Source: Flavobacteriaceae bacterium Ap0902 (GTDB lineage: Bacteria > Bacteroidota > Bacteroidia > Flavobacteriales > Weeksellaceae). Taken from it: a stretch of DNA of 64,000 nt. Of the stretch, positions 27,606-37,329 are shown one piece after another; position 1 is the stretch's first letter, and every line of letters starts with the position of its first letter. The translations under genes and the position numbers were made by a program. The DNA is taken from assembly GCA_009835005.1 (NCBI GenBank), contig WTFG01000001.1, positions 186,001 to 250,000 on the forward strand. Direction: 5' to 3'. A model generated the notes under the pieces. The model ran no database searches, was not told the DNA's origin, and was given only the letters and a program-made list of their open reading frames with translations.

Positions 27606-29279
27606 ATGACGCAAGATAAAGCCCTAGCAATTTTAAAATCTGGCCATAATGTTTTTCTAACAGGATCTGCCGGTACTGGGAAAACCTATGTACTTAACCA
27701 GTATATTGAATATTTGCAAGATAGAAAGATTCCTGTGGCCATTACAGCCAGTACAGGGATTGCCGCTACCCATATCGGTGGGATGACAATCCATGCTTGG
27801 AGTGGAATAGGCATCAAGGATCATATTACTTTAAGGAAATTACAGAGTCTGCGCGAAAAGAAATACATGCGCAAGAAAATGGATGAGGTGAAAGTCTTGA
27901 TTATCGATGAAATTTCTATGCTTCATCAAAAGCAATTCACGATGGTAGATGAGGTATTGCAATATTTTAAAGAAAATAATTTGCCCTTTGGTGGCATACA
28001 AGTCGTGATTTCGGGTGACTTCTTTCAATTACCCCCCATTGGCAATGAAATGGAAACTTCTCGTGATAAATTCGCTTTTATGTCTCCCTCTTGGGTTCGG
28101 ACCGATTTAAAAGTTTGTTATTTAACAGAACAATACAGGCAGACCCATAATGATTTGAATAGATTATTAAATGAGATTCGTGCTGGGAATGTTGGGGAAG
28201 ATAGTTATGCATTAGTCAACAATAAGATACAGGAAACCATGTACAGTGATGTGAATCGCTTTCCACAATTGTACACGCACAATGCAGATGTAGATAAAAT
28301 CAACACCCTCAAGATTAATGAACTAGAGGGCGACATGGAGCTTTTTAAAGCGACAACCAAGGGTAACAAGATTCTGTCTGAGACTTTAAGCAAATCAGTA
28401 TTAGCACCACCCGAGTTGATTCTAAAAGAAGGAGCAGAGGTGATGTTTGTTCGTAATAATTATGAAAAAGGTTTCTTTAACGGAACCTTAGGAACGGTAA
28501 GGGAGTTTACAGAAGATGGTTTTCCTTTGGTAGAAACCAAAAAAGGGGATTGGATAGAAGCAAAGCCAGAGACTTGGCAAGTAGAGGACGAGACAGGTAA
28601 AGTCATCGCATCTTATACACAAATACCTTTGCGTTTAGCTTGGGCTATTACTATTCATAAGAGCCAGGGTATGACATTGGATCAGGCTTGTGTGGATTTA
28701 AGAAAGACTTTTGAAAAAGGACAGGGTTATGTGGCTTTATCTAGGCTTAGGGATTTTGATGGGCTTACACTTTTAGGAGTAAATGATATGGCGATGGCGC
28801 AAGATGAACTAGCCTATAAAGCGGATCAGCGGTTTTTAGTGTTGTCTGATGAAGTAGATGCAGCGTTGGATATAGATGATTTGAAAGCCCAATATGATAA
28901 TTTTATCATTAAATCTGGGGGTAAATTAATCAAAGAAGGTAGCAAGAAAAGCAGTACTGTTCATAAAAAACCTGGTAAGAAATTAACGCATATCATCACC
29001 AAGGAAATGCTAGAACAAGGCAAAACACCAGAGGAAATTGCAAAGGAAAGAGATTATGCAGTTTCTACAATTTATGGGCATTTAAATAAAGTCAAAGATC
29101 TTTTTCCAGATACAGATTTTTCTGCTATAAAAGTGGATGCAGGCATTATAGAAAATGTCCAAAATGCGGTAGAAAAAATTGACTTCGAGGGCGATATGAT
29201 TAAATTAAAGCCTATCTATGATTTCTTGAATGAGACAGTTTCTTATGAGGATATTCGCAAGGCATTATTGAAGATTTAA
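27606..29279 (+). CDS. Pif1/RecD2-like helicase with C-terminal HTH domain
   Basis: This superfamily 1B ATP-dependent DNA helicase has Walker A GSAGTGKT (20-27), Walker B VLIIDEISML, VVISGDFFQLPPI (motif III), RLAWAITIHKSQGMTLD and GQGYVALSRLR (motif VI). The C-terminal about 110 residues hold a helix-turn-helix of the HTH_40 kind (EMLEQGKTPEEIAKERDYA then STIYGHLNKV), as in many Bacteroidota homologues. Pif1 enzymes unwind G-quadruplexes and R-loops. The role here is probably genome maintenance. It is monocistronic and converges with trkA. Confidence 0.92.
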   Translation: MTQDKALAILKSGHNVFLTGSAGTGKTYVLNQYIEYLQDRKIPVAITASTGIAATHIGGMTIHAWSGIGIKDHITLRKLQSLREKKYMRKKMDEVKVLIIDEISMLHQKQFTMVDEVLQYFKENNLPFGGIQVVISGDFFQLPPIGNEMETSRDKFAFMSPSWVRTDLKVCYLTEQYRQTHNDLNRLLNEIRAGNVGEDSYALVNNKIQETMYSDVNRFPQLYTHNADVDKINTLKINELEGDMELFKATTKGNKILSETLSKSVLAPPELILKEGAEVMFVRNNYEKGFFNGTLGTVREFTEDGFPLVETKKGDWIEAKPETWQVEDETGKVIASYTQIPLRLAWAITIHKSQGMTLDQACVDLRKTFEKGQGYVALSRLRDFDGLTLLGVNDMAMAQDELAYKADQRFLVLSDEVDAALDIDDLKAQYDNFIIKSGGKLIKEGSKKSSTVHKKPGKKLTHIITKEMLEQGKTPEEIAKERDYAVSTIYGHLNKVKDLFPDTDFSAIKVDAGIIENVQNAVEKIDFEGDMIKLKPIYDFLNETVSYEDIRKALLKI

Positions 29280-29286
29280 AGCCGTA

Positions 29287-29970
29287 TTATTTATCCAAAA
29301 ATCTTTGAATATCATCATTTTTGCCATAAACCACAATGATGTCATCTTGGGTGAGAATGGTATTATGTTGGACTACACCTTGAACGGTCTTATGGATGGT
29401 AGCACCACCTAAAGGCGAGCTTACCATACTTTCTTGTATTGTAGTGAGTGCAACTAGATTATAGTTATTCCTGAAATCAATTTCCCCTACGGTTTTGCCA
29501 ATATATTTCTCTGGGAGCCTTAATTCCACAATGCTATATTCTCTGTTGAGTTCAAAACTCTCTTCTAAATATTTAGTTGTTAATTTTTTATACCATTTTC
29601 TGGCAGATTCTTTTTCTGGTCTAATGATGGTTTCAATTCCTAGAGCAACTAAAATCGTCTCATGTACAGAGGATATGGCTCTCCCAATGATTTTCTTGGC
29701 GCCTAAGGTTTTGAAATTGGCAGTACCCAAAACACTGGCACCTTGGTTCTCTCCAATAGCCATAATCACTAAATCTGTACTTTTGATGGGTAGCCCGCTC
29801 ACCGTGAATTGATCTGTAACATCTAAATTAATAGTATGGGTGATTTTATCTTTATAAAATTCCACCCGATTCATGTCCAAATCTATTCCAATTATTTCAT
29901 GTCCTGCATTGGTGAGATAAACAGCTAGCGATCCACCAAAACTTCCTAAGCCTACAATTATTATTTTCAT
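29287..29970 (-). CDS. TrkA/KtrA-type potassium uptake regulator
   Basis: The 227-residue cytosolic RCK protein gates the adjacent TrkH channel. The N-terminal Rossmann fold (about 1-125) has the nucleotide loop GLGSFGGSLA and the acidic end of strand 2 (IGIDLD). The C-terminal RCK_C domain (about 140-225) includes YIGKTVGEIDFRNNYNLVAL. A single RCK unit makes it KtrA-like rather than the double-unit TrkA of enterobacteria. It starts 5 bases after trkH ends; channel and gate are co-expressed. Confidence 0.93.
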   Translation of the reverse strand: MKIIIVGLGSFGGSLAVYLTNAGHEIIGIDLDMNRVEFYKDKITHTINLDVTDQFTVSGLPIKSTDLVIMAIGENQGASVLGTANFKTLGAKKIIGRAISSVHETILVALGIETIIRPEKESARKWYKKLTTKYLEESFELNREYSIVELRLPEKYIGKTVGEIDFRNNYNLVALTTIQESMVSSPLGGATIHKTVQGVVQHNTILTQDDIIVVYGKNDDIQRFLDK

Positions 29971-29975
29971 AGTTA

Positions 29976-31715
29976 TTAATTGATTAAAATATCATCACTA
30001 GGATATCTATAGTTTTTATATTTTTCTTTGGGTATGAGTGCAATCAAAATTGTTAAAATACTCACTCTACCTATGATCATTACACAGATTAAAACAACCT
30101 TGGAAACATTTGTCAAATCCCCTGTAATGCCAAGGCTTAGCCCCACCGTGCTATAAGCAGAAAAGCATTCAAAGGCGATGCTCAAAAGTCCTTTGTCATA
30201 CTCATAAGTTTCCATGATGGTAATAGCTAAACCAATGACCAAAAGAGATAACATCATCACAGAAAAAGCACGGCGAATTGATATAAAAGAGAGTTCTCTT
30301 CTAAAAACTTCTACCCGATCTTTTCCTTTGGCCAGGCTCATAAAGTTCATTGCAGCTACTGCAAAAGTGTTCGTTTTGATACCTCCACCTGTGGAGGCTG
30401 GAGATGCACCAATCCACATTAGTAGAAAATATATCATGATGGTAGGGAAGTTCATGGCCGTCATATCAATGGTGTTAAACCCTGCTGTTCTAGGGGTAAC
30501 CGAACCAAATATTGATCCTACAAATTTACCCCAAAGACTTTGTCCTTCTAAACTGTGATTGAATTCAAAAATAAAGAAAGAGATAAACCCTATCATGAAG
30601 AGAGCAAATGTGGTAATAAGAGAGATACGTGAATTCAAATTTAATACCCAGGGTACATATTTATTGGAATGTTTACCTCTTATTTTATTCCAAAAATATT
30701 GGATTTTATAGGTGCCATATTTATGAAAGTTAAATACAATGGGAAACCCTAGACCACCTAATACAATAAGCGCAGCTATAATTAAATGTAAATTATAATT
30801 GGTGCTAATTCCCGCATGGAATAAACCATCACTCATCGTAGAAAAGCCCGCATTACAAAAAGCAGATATAGAGTGAAATAAAGAGAAGAAGATGGGATCC
30901 TGAATTTCATTGCCATTCATATCTATAGAGAAATAAATAAAGATAGCCCCCAGTAATTCTATACTCAAAGTTGTGATGACAATTTTTTTGATAATAGAAT
31001 AGACTTCTCCCAATTTATCATTACTCACAAATTCACTCAGTGTTAATTGATTTTGATAACTCGTTGCTCCTCTAAAGAAAAAAGTGAAATAACTGGCAAA
31101 GGTCATAATACCCAACCCTCCAATTTGAATGAGTAGGAGAACAATGGTTTGCCCAAATGGGGTAAAGTCCGCGCTAAAATCAATGGTAGAGAGACCAGTA
31201 ACACATACCGCGCTGGTAGAGATAAATAAGGCATCTATATAATCAATTCCATGTGTGGTAGACCTAGGGAGCATCAATAAAAAAGAACCTAATGTGATAA
31301 CAACAATAAAGCTATAAACAAATAATAAACCTGGATTGATAACATTTTTCCCATAATTGATTTGTAGGGTAGAAAATTCCCTAATAAATATAAAGAAAAT
31401 AGTAAATGCCCATATAGAACCATGATTAATAAGGGCTGTAAATAGGATTATCAATAGGAATACAACACTTAATAAATCAAAAATTTTGACGGGTTTTGTG
31501 ATTTCTCTATCCGTATAGATATGCTTGACACCAATAGATATAATTCCTAGTATGATGGAAACCTCATAAAAGATATTGACCCAATTATGCTCGCTAGCCG
31601 TATGACTCCAACCATAATCATAAATAAACGCTATAATGGCCAAGATACTCAGATAGAAACTTACCTTTTGAATCCTGTATTTATATTTTTGGAAGAAATT
31701 ATGAATCAAATCCAT
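29976..31715 (-). CDS. trkH: TrkH/KtrB family potassium transporter
   Basis: This 579-residue membrane protein has two to three extra N-terminal helices before the four M1-P-M2 repeats. Selectivity-filter loops are visible as SAVCVTGLSTID, ISAFCNAGFSTM, TPRTAGFNTI and SAYSTVGLSLGI, each with the key Gly. The IGASPASTGGGIKTNT segment after the third loop is characteristic. It imports K+ (possibly with Na+ or H+ coupling) under control of the RCK protein encoded next. It is the first gene of the operon. Confidence 0.94.
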   Translation of the reverse strand: MDLIHNFFQKYKYRIQKVSFYLSILAIIAFIYDYGWSHTASEHNWVNIFYEVSIILGIISIGVKHIYTDREITKPVKIFDLLSVVFLLIILFTALINHGSIWAFTIFFIFIREFSTLQINYGKNVINPGLLFVYSFIVVITLGSFLLMLPRSTTHGIDYIDALFISTSAVCVTGLSTIDFSADFTPFGQTIVLLLIQIGGLGIMTFASYFTFFFRGATSYQNQLTLSEFVSNDKLGEVYSIIKKIVITTLSIELLGAIFIYFSIDMNGNEIQDPIFFSLFHSISAFCNAGFSTMSDGLFHAGISTNYNLHLIIAALIVLGGLGFPIVFNFHKYGTYKIQYFWNKIRGKHSNKYVPWVLNLNSRISLITTFALFMIGFISFFIFEFNHSLEGQSLWGKFVGSIFGSVTPRTAGFNTIDMTAMNFPTIMIYFLLMWIGASPASTGGGIKTNTFAVAAMNFMSLAKGKDRVEVFRRELSFISIRRAFSVMMLSLLVIGLAITIMETYEYDKGLLSIAFECFSAYSTVGLSLGITGDLTNVSKVVLICVMIIGRVSILTILIALIPKEKYKNYRYPSDDILIN

Positions 31716-31775
31716 CTAAATTAAAAACAAATATCGTTATAAATTAGGTGGATTTAATCATATATATGGATTTAT

Positions 31776-33125
31776 CTACTTCAAACTATCTTGATACGCC
31801 TCCCAGCCTTGTTTGCGGTATTCTTCTGCAGCGACAACAGGATCATTCGCTTTATAAATCCCTCTACCCACAATAATAAAATCTGTGAAGTAATCATTAA
31901 ATACCTTCTTAGGTGTTTTATATTGTTGCCCTTTATTATCACCTTTCATTTCTAAATTAACGCCAGGAGTGAATAATAATAAATCATCTGATACTTGGCG
32001 TTGTGCTACTGCCGCAAATACATTAGGTGATTTTTGAGCTACATTCAGGGATTGCGTCACGTAGTAATTATCTGTCAAGGTGCCTTCTGAAGACATTTCT
32101 ACAATGGCAACCACACCAGTTGGTTCAAAAACACGCAGGCTCTTCTCTCCTGCAATGGTATGAGCTGTAATCATATCTACCCAATCTGCAAATCTGTAAA
32201 TTCCTTGTTTGAACTGTAATTCCTGAGTGTTTCCAATGTCAGCAAACTTTCTATCTTCAAACAATAGAAAATCCTTCTCTCTAGCGATGGAACGCAATTC
32301 TGTCACCATATCCCATGTGAAATCCACAATAATATCTGAATGAAGTTTTAAGGCAACTATTTTGTCTCCTATTTCATTGGCTAATTTTAATAATTCCATA
32401 GAACTCACTACATCTGCAGAGGCAATTAAATTTGATTTTTTGCGGAGCGCAATATCAATCATGTTTCTACCTACAGGGTGTTGTATTTCCTTGTCCTCTA
32501 ATCTTGTACGCTTTCTAGTAGGAGCAGTTGGTGATTCATTCAAGAAGCTTTTAACCTCTTTTACTTCCTCAGCATCCAATCTGTGGTATTTATGTAAAAT
32601 ATCAATTACCTCATTAATAGTAAATAACGTAGAAACACGATATCCTTTTTTTTCTAATCTTTCTATTCCACCTTGTTCCCGATCTAGTACTACTACAATG
32701 TCTGTTACTTTTAATCCTTCTTTTTCTACCTCATCTATGGTTTCCACCAAACTCTTACCACTGGTAATTACGTCTTCTACCAATAAACAGTTTTGTCCCT
32801 TTTGGTAAACACCTTCCAACATTCTTTTGGTACCATATCCCTTATTCTCTTTTCTTTTGATAATTAAAGGAACCCCACTTTCCAGCGACATTGTCGTTGC
32901 CATAGGAAGCGCCGCATAAGGCACGCCACAAATCAATTCTAGACTTTTCTCATCTACCAATTGTAATAAATTGTGAGATAGTGTTTTGAGATGATGAGGG
33001 CTAGACGCCAAAGGTCTTAAATCCACATAAAAAGGAGATTCTATGCCACTTTTTAAGGTAAAACTTCCAAATTTTATGATTCCTAACTCATAGGCTTTTA
33101 ACAGAAAATCTTCTTTTGCTTGCAT
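31776..33125 (-). CDS. bifunctional orotate phosphoribosyltransferase/OMP decarboxylase (UMP synthase-like)
   Basis: One chain carries both last steps of UMP synthesis. The N-terminal OPRT domain (about 1-195) has FTLKSGIESPFYVDLRPL, KRKENKGYGTKRMLEG and the PRPP loop CLLVEDVITSGKSLVE. The C-terminal OMP decarboxylase (about 210-449) has LKLHSDIIVDF, the catalytic Asp-Lys-Asp array in FEDRKFADIGNT, TAHTIAGEKSL, FTPGVNLEMKGDNKGQQYKTP and FIIVGRGIYKA. The domain order and decarboxylase sequence resemble eukaryotic UMPS rather than the usual separate bacterial enzymes. The start is set at ATG 33125, because the upstream TTG at 33146 overlaps the promoter box. Confidence 0.93.
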   Translation of the reverse strand: MQAKEDFLLKAYELGIIKFGSFTLKSGIESPFYVDLRPLASSPHHLKTLSHNLLQLVDEKSLELICGVPYAALPMATTMSLESGVPLIIKRKENKGYGTKRMLEGVYQKGQNCLLVEDVITSGKSLVETIDEVEKEGLKVTDIVVVLDREQGGIERLEKKGYRVSTLFTINEVIDILHKYHRLDAEEVKEVKSFLNESPTAPTRKRTRLEDKEIQHPVGRNMIDIALRKKSNLIASADVVSSMELLKLANEIGDKIVALKLHSDIIVDFTWDMVTELRSIAREKDFLLFEDRKFADIGNTQELQFKQGIYRFADWVDMITAHTIAGEKSLRVFEPTGVVAIVEMSSEGTLTDNYYVTQSLNVAQKSPNVFAAVAQRQVSDDLLLFTPGVNLEMKGDNKGQQYKTPKKVFNDYFTDFIIVGRGIYKANDPVVAAEEYRKQGWEAYQDSLK

Positions 33126-33143
33126 ACTAGACTGGGTTTGATG

Positions 33144-33151
33144 CAAATTTA
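33144..33151 (-). promoter_or_regulatory. -7 promoter box of the pyrE-pyrF fusion
   Basis: Minus-strand TAAATTTG, an exact TAnnTTTG match, lies 18 bases before the ATG at 33125. It excludes the upstream in-frame TTG as start. Confidence 0.55.
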
Positions 33152-33338
33152 ATAGAAATGATGATTATTGCTAATTAATTTAGAGGTTTATTTTTGAGTG
33201 GTCGTTGTAATTAGGGATATAGAATAGGAAATTATAGGACTAATGGAATCCGAGCTTATATCATATCGATCTTATTAATATTTGATTAGTTAAAAATTTT
33301 GAAATGAATAGTACAGCTATATTTAAAAGGATATTCGC

Positions 33339-33368
33339 TTTGACAAAATTAATTTTATTGTAACTTTA
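33339..33368 (+). promoter_or_regulatory. purH promoter
   Basis: TTTG (33339-33342) and TAACTTTA (33361-33368) are separated by 18 bases, a good match to the Bacteroidota -33/-7 promoter (TAnnTTTG with one mismatch). The ATG is at 33407, giving a leader of roughly 30 bases. Confidence 0.6.
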
Positions 33369-33406
33369 CGTGCTTTAGATACTTAATTGAAAGCAAAATA
33401 CATTTT

Positions 33407-34918
33407 ATGCAAAAAACAGCCCTATTAAGCGTTTCCGATAAAAGTGGAATCGCAGATTTCGCAAAATTCTTGCAATCTAAGGATTATCGCCTTCTTTCTA
33501 CCGGCGGAACCTTCCAACATTTACAAGAGAATAATATAGAAGTAGAAGAGGTTGCTTCTATCACCAATTTCCCAGAGATACTAGATGGTAGAGTAAAAAC
33601 ACTTCACCCTCACATTCACGGGGGTATTTTAGCTAGGCGTTCCAATGAAGAGGATATGAAGACGCTAGAAGAGAAGGGGATTAACACCATAGATATGGTG
33701 GTGGTGAATTTATACCCTTTCTTTGAAAATGCAGAAAAGGATTTAGAATTGAGTGAACTGGCAGAATTCATCGATATCGGTGGGCCCACGATGTTGCGTG
33801 CAGCGGCTAAGTCTTTCTTTGATGTAACGGTGATTACAGATAAGAATGATTATGCAAAGGTTCAAGAGGAAATAGAAAAAGAAGGGGATACTATTTTTGA
33901 TACGAGAAAAAACCTAGCAGGTAAAGTATTTAACTTGACTTCTGCTTATGATGCGGCTATTTCCCAGAAATTATTAGACGATAAATTTCCACCATATTAT
34001 ACGATTTCTTATAAGAAACAAATGGATTTGCGTTATGGAGAAAACCCACATCAAGATGCGGCCTATTATACGAATACCATTCAAAAAGGTGTTTTAAAAG
34101 ATTTTGATCAATTACAAGGAAAAGAGCTTTCTTTTAATAATATTCGTGATTTAGATTTAGCATGGAAAGTAGTTTGTGAATTTGAACAAACCGCTTGTTG
34201 TGCCGTTAAGCATTCTACCCCTTGTGGCGTTGCATTGGATGAGGATATAGCCGTGGCTTATCAGAAAGCACATGATTGTGATCCTATTTCAATCTTTGGT
34301 GGAATCGTTGCTTTCAATCAAAAAGTAACCAAACAAGTGGCAGAAAAATGTAATGAAATTTTCTTAGAGATAGTAGTGGCTCCTGCATTTGATGAGGATG
34401 CGTTGAAAGTTTTTTCTAAGAAAAAGAATTTGCGTGTAATCCAAATCAACAATGTTTTAGGAGACCAGATGCACATGGTACAAGTGGACGGTGGGTTGCT
34501 AGTTCAAGATTCTGATTTGCAATTATCTAACGATATCAAAATAGCTACGAAAAAAGCACCAACACAAGAGCAGTTAGACGATCTTGATTTTGCGGTAAAA
34601 GTGATTAAGCATGTGAAGAGTAATGCCATTGTAGTAGCTAAGAATAAAATGGCCATTGGGGTTGGTACGGGAGAAACAAACCGTATTTGGGCGACACAAC
34701 AGGCGATAGAGCGTGCGCATGAGCAAGAGACAGAAGGCTTGGTCCTGGCTTCTGATGCCTTCTTCCCATTTAGAGATGTAGTAGATTTTGCTTCTGAAAA
34801 TGGTGTAGACGCGATCATTCAGCCAGGTGGCAGCATTAGAGACAAAGACAGCATAGAGGCAGCCAATGAGCATGGTATTGCCATGGTAACTACAGGAATG
34901 AGACATTTCTTACATTGA
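33407..34918 (+). CDS. purH: bifunctional AICAR formyltransferase/IMP cyclohydrolase PurH
   Basis: PurH performs the last two steps of de novo IMP synthesis. The N-terminal MGS-like cyclohydrolase domain (about 1-190) has [39 protein letters not shown] and VVNLYPF. The C-terminal formyltransferase domain has [26 protein letters not shown], the Lys-His catalytic pair in [10 protein letters not shown], and [19 protein letters not shown] at the end. It is 503 residues and complete. It is monocistronic, with its own promoter and terminator. Confidence 0.97.
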   Translation: MQKTALLSVSDKSGIADFAKFLQSKDYRLLSTGGTFQHLQENNIEVEEVASITNFPEILDGRVKTLHPHIHGGILARRSNEEDMKTLEEKGINTIDMVVVNLYPFFENAEKDLELSELAEFIDIGGPTMLRAAAKSFFDVTVITDKNDYAKVQEEIEKEGDTIFDTRKNLAGKVFNLTSAYDAAISQKLLDDKFPPYYTISYKKQMDLRYGENPHQDAAYYTNTIQKGVLKDFDQLQGKELSFNNIRDLDLAWKVVCEFEQTACCAVKHSTPCGVALDEDIAVAYQKAHDCDPISIFGGIVAFNQKVTKQVAEKCNEIFLEIVVAPAFDEDALKVFSKKKNLRVIQINNVLGDQMHMVQVDGGLLVQDSDLQLSNDIKIATKKAPTQEQLDDLDFAVKVIKHVKSNAIVVAKNKMAIGVGTGETNRIWATQQAIERAHEQETEGLVLASDAFFPFRDVVDFASENGVDAIIQPGGSIRDKDSIEAANEHGIAMVTTGMRHFLH

Positions 34919-34943
34919 TTTAAATTCAGAAGCATCCTTCACA

Positions 34944-34979
34944 AAAAATCCTTGAAGATTCAATTCTTCAGGGATTTTT
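34944..34979 (+). terminator. purH terminator
   Basis: AAAAATCCTTGAAGA pairs with TCTTCAGGGATTTTT around a six-base loop (one mismatch), with T and A runs on both sides, directly downstream of purH. Confidence 0.85.
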
Positions 34980-34993
34980 GCATTTATAACTTG

Positions 34994-35023
34994 ACTGAAA
35001 TTATTTCTTTGGAGGATATTTTT
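34994..35023 (+). repeat. 30-bp direct repeat, copy A
   Basis: The 30 bases starting ACTGAAATTATTTC are identical to 37323-37352. Copy B spans the stop codon and last codons of the DUF4136 lipoprotein gene; copy A lies in non-coding sequence downstream of purH. Confidence 0.85.
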
Positions 35024-35143
35024 AGTTTTAATCTTTTTAAGATCAAGTGTAAGCTCCCCCTTGATTAACTTCACAAAAACTTCTGACACGCCAAAGGCAA
35101 AAAGTATTCCTATTGCATATGGTAATGAGGCAATTATTTTAGA

Positions 35144-35409
35144 TTAGTTTATCTATAAGGATCATCGATAGCATCGTATTAATTATAATGAATAAAAGAT
35201 GTAATTATATTCTCCAAAACTTTTAGCAGTAAGGATACTATGTTCTTTTTATACAACTAACAATTTTACTATAAGCCATTTTTTTTAAGAGCTTTAAGTG
35301 AAATTAATCTTTATAAAATTATCCAAGAATCGTATTGCGTTTTGTGATATCTATCATGAGTTGTTGAAAATAAACCCAAAAAACTTTATTTTAATTAAGT
35401 CTAAATAAA
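35144..35409. other. gene-free AT-rich stretch
   Basis: I see no reading frame, RNA or repeat in this part of the 34919-35458 gap. It precedes the promoter box of the T9SS cargo gene. Confidence 0.5.
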
Positions 35410-35417
35410 TACATTTG
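35410..35417 (+). promoter_or_regulatory. -7 promoter box of the T9SS cargo gene
   Basis: TACATTTG matches TAnnTTTG, 42 bases before the ATG at 35459. It implies an AT-rich leader of about 35 bases. Confidence 0.5.
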
Positions 35418-35458
35418 TTCTTTCCTATTTAATTAATATTAAAAAATAAATAATTTTT

Positions 35459-36985
35459 ATGAGAAACATTTACAAAAATTTTGCAATAGTTGGTATGCTT
35501 ACCCTATCGCTTTCTGCTATAGGGCAAGTATCTAGTTATTCATTTGTTAGCGCTGAAGATACATATACACCTTTGGATTCCCCCACAGTATTGGCAACTA
35601 CTAGCGCAAATGATGCTTTGGATACAGGAGTATTTACTCAAGATTTACCATTTACATTCAATTTTAATGGTGTAGATTATAATCAAGTCAACATCTATAC
35701 CGATGGTTACGTAACTTTTGGTTCTTGGGTGAGCAATAATGCATTCTTCAAACCATTTACGTCATCTGATGATCATCATGAGGCCATTGTTGCTGTTTTT
35801 AATGATGATTTAGTGGGGCTACAAGTAGATGACTTGTTAGGAGAAATATCTTATCAGTTACAAGGAGAAGGCAATGAAAGAAGCTTTATTATTCAATGGA
35901 AAAATTTTACCCGATATAGTTATTTAGGATATGATGACAAAAGGTACGAAATAGACTTCCAATTGCGATTGAATGAAGATCATACCATCTCCTTTGTATA
36001 TGATGTAGAAAGTTATGGAGATGTAGACGAAAGGTTTATCACAGTCGGATTAAGAGGGGCTAATATGGAAGATTTTCAAACCAGATCATCAGAGGGTACA
36101 GATAGTAGCAATTGGTCTAGTACAGAATATGGAACCGTTATACAAAGCACCGTGCGACTGTCTTCAACATCTCAACCAGATACTGGACTAACATACAGAT
36201 GGGGCAGGTTTATAGATGAGCCAGATTCTTGCAATGCTGTAGAAACATTTGATTTCACTTTTGAAGATATAACCACAGAAGAGTTATTTGATACGTACTG
36301 TTGGCATGGGAATTATGAAACTTATCCTACCATATTAATTACAGATGAGGGTGGGAGTTCGGGTGATATTCCTCTCCCAGATAATGCTTTGCAAATTTAT
36401 AAAGGACCTACAGTTAATACAGATATTATATTGGTTACTCCAGAAGTTTCGACTACAGAGGGTAATTATCAATTTTCATTTGAAATAGAATATGCTTTAA
36501 CAGGAGTGCCATCATCCATTACGGGTTCAGAAAAAATACAAATAGGAACTATTTCAGACAAAGAAGACTTGAGTACTTTTGTACCTTTTGGTACACCATT
36601 TAATGTAGATGAAACAGGTGTATTTAAAACACCAGGGATAATATTCCCAGAAGGGCATAAATATGTTGCTATGCGATTTGAATTTGGAAATGAGCCACAT
36701 AAAGCTATGATTTTAGATAACATCAAATGGCAACCAATTAACTTAAGCACTATATCTGTAGATACGAATGATTTGAAGATTTATCCTAATCCTACAACAT
36801 CCAAATTATATATAGACACCAAAGAAGATATAGCGTCTATTTTTGTTTATGATATAACAGGTAAAATAATACCAGTTCTAGGTAAAGAAGTTATTTCTGT
36901 TGAACATTTGCAAAATGGAGTTTATATTTTAAATGTACAGTTTGTTAATGGAGAGAAAAAGAATTATAAATTTATTAAAAAATAG
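35459..36985 (+). CDS. type IX secretion system cargo protein with type A sorting domain
   Basis: The 508-residue protein has a signal peptide (NFAIVGMLTLSLSAIGQ). An N-terminal beta-rich domain (about 25-235) contains FTFNFNGVDYNQVNIYTDGY, and a second domain (about 240-425) looks like a jelly-roll, choice-of-anchor J-like module (LQIYKGPTVNTDIILVTP, MRFEFGNEPHKAMILDNIKW). The C-terminal sorting domain (about 438-508) starts LKIYPNPTTSKLYID and ends YKFIKK, with the YDITGK block typical of type A signals. It is exported and anchored or released by the T9SS, whose machinery is not in this window. The substrate is unknown. Confidence 0.9.
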   Translation: MRNIYKNFAIVGMLTLSLSAIGQVSSYSFVSAEDTYTPLDSPTVLATTSANDALDTGVFTQDLPFTFNFNGVDYNQVNIYTDGYVTFGSWVSNNAFFKPFTSSDDHHEAIVAVFNDDLVGLQVDDLLGEISYQLQGEGNERSFIIQWKNFTRYSYLGYDDKRYEIDFQLRLNEDHTISFVYDVESYGDVDERFITVGLRGANMEDFQTRSSEGTDSSNWSSTEYGTVIQSTVRLSSTSQPDTGLTYRWGRFIDEPDSCNAVETFDFTFEDITTEELFDTYCWHGNYETYPTILITDEGGSSGDIPLPDNALQIYKGPTVNTDIILVTPEVSTTEGNYQFSFEIEYALTGVPSSITGSEKIQIGTISDKEDLSTFVPFGTPFNVDETGVFKTPGIIFPEGHKYVAMRFEFGNEPHKAMILDNIKWQPINLSTISVDTNDLKIYPNPTTSKLYIDTKEDIASIFVYDITGKIIPVLGKEVISVEHLQNGVYILNVQFVNGEKKNYKFIKK

Positions 36986-37329
36986 AAATTATAGCTTTTA
37001 AGTTAATAAATTAAGATAAACCGTCTCAAATTCACTTTTGAGGCGGTATTTTGATTTTAGTTTTTGTATGATTTAAATTTTTTATATTATGAAAAATAAA
37101 GTCGTGCAGCCAATACATTCAACTTTCTAAAACACCTTCACAAAACACATCCACGTTGGAATCTCAGATCAGTAATTTGTATGTATTCATAATAGAGAAA
37201 CGTTGGCAAATGGCAATATTGCCAAAAAAGGGTCATAACAGTATTATTACATTAATACCAAATATTTCCAAATTATAATCACCAGTTCATTTCCTCAAGG
37301 TTATTTTTGATTTAATAGTTTAACTGAAA
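36986..37329. other. intergenic region with terminator, palindrome and repeat end
   Basis: Apart from the terminator at 37020-37052, the only structure is a perfect 14-base palindrome (TGGCAATATTGCCA, 37211-37224) and the beginning of 30-bp repeat copy B at 37323. No gene is seen. Confidence 0.5.
37020..37052 (+). terminator. terminator of the T9SS cargo gene
   Basis: ACCGTCTCAAA (37020-37030) pairs with TTTGAGGCGGT (37037-37047) with one mismatch and is followed by ATTTTG. Confidence 0.75.

Larger units (their letters stand above)
34910..35143 (-). pseudogene. possible C-terminal remnant of a membrane protein
   Basis: An open frame with no usable start codon reads SLPYAIGILFAFGVSEVFVK (a hydrophobic helix), then LIKGELTLDLKKIKTKNILQ, and runs through the purH terminator to a stop inside the purH 3' end. 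The helix and basic tail look like the end of a membrane protein. It contains the 30-bp repeat also found at the end of the DUF4136 gene, but in a different frame, so it may be a recombination product. It may also be chance. Confidence 0.28.

Noticed and set aside
34504-34906. minus-strand frames of 104-110 residues opposite purH
   Set aside because: They are antisense to the conserved formyltransferase domain of purH and lack any domain.
37211-37224. perfect 14-base palindrome as a regulator site
   Set aside because: It is not near a promoter or start codon and is short enough to arise by chance.
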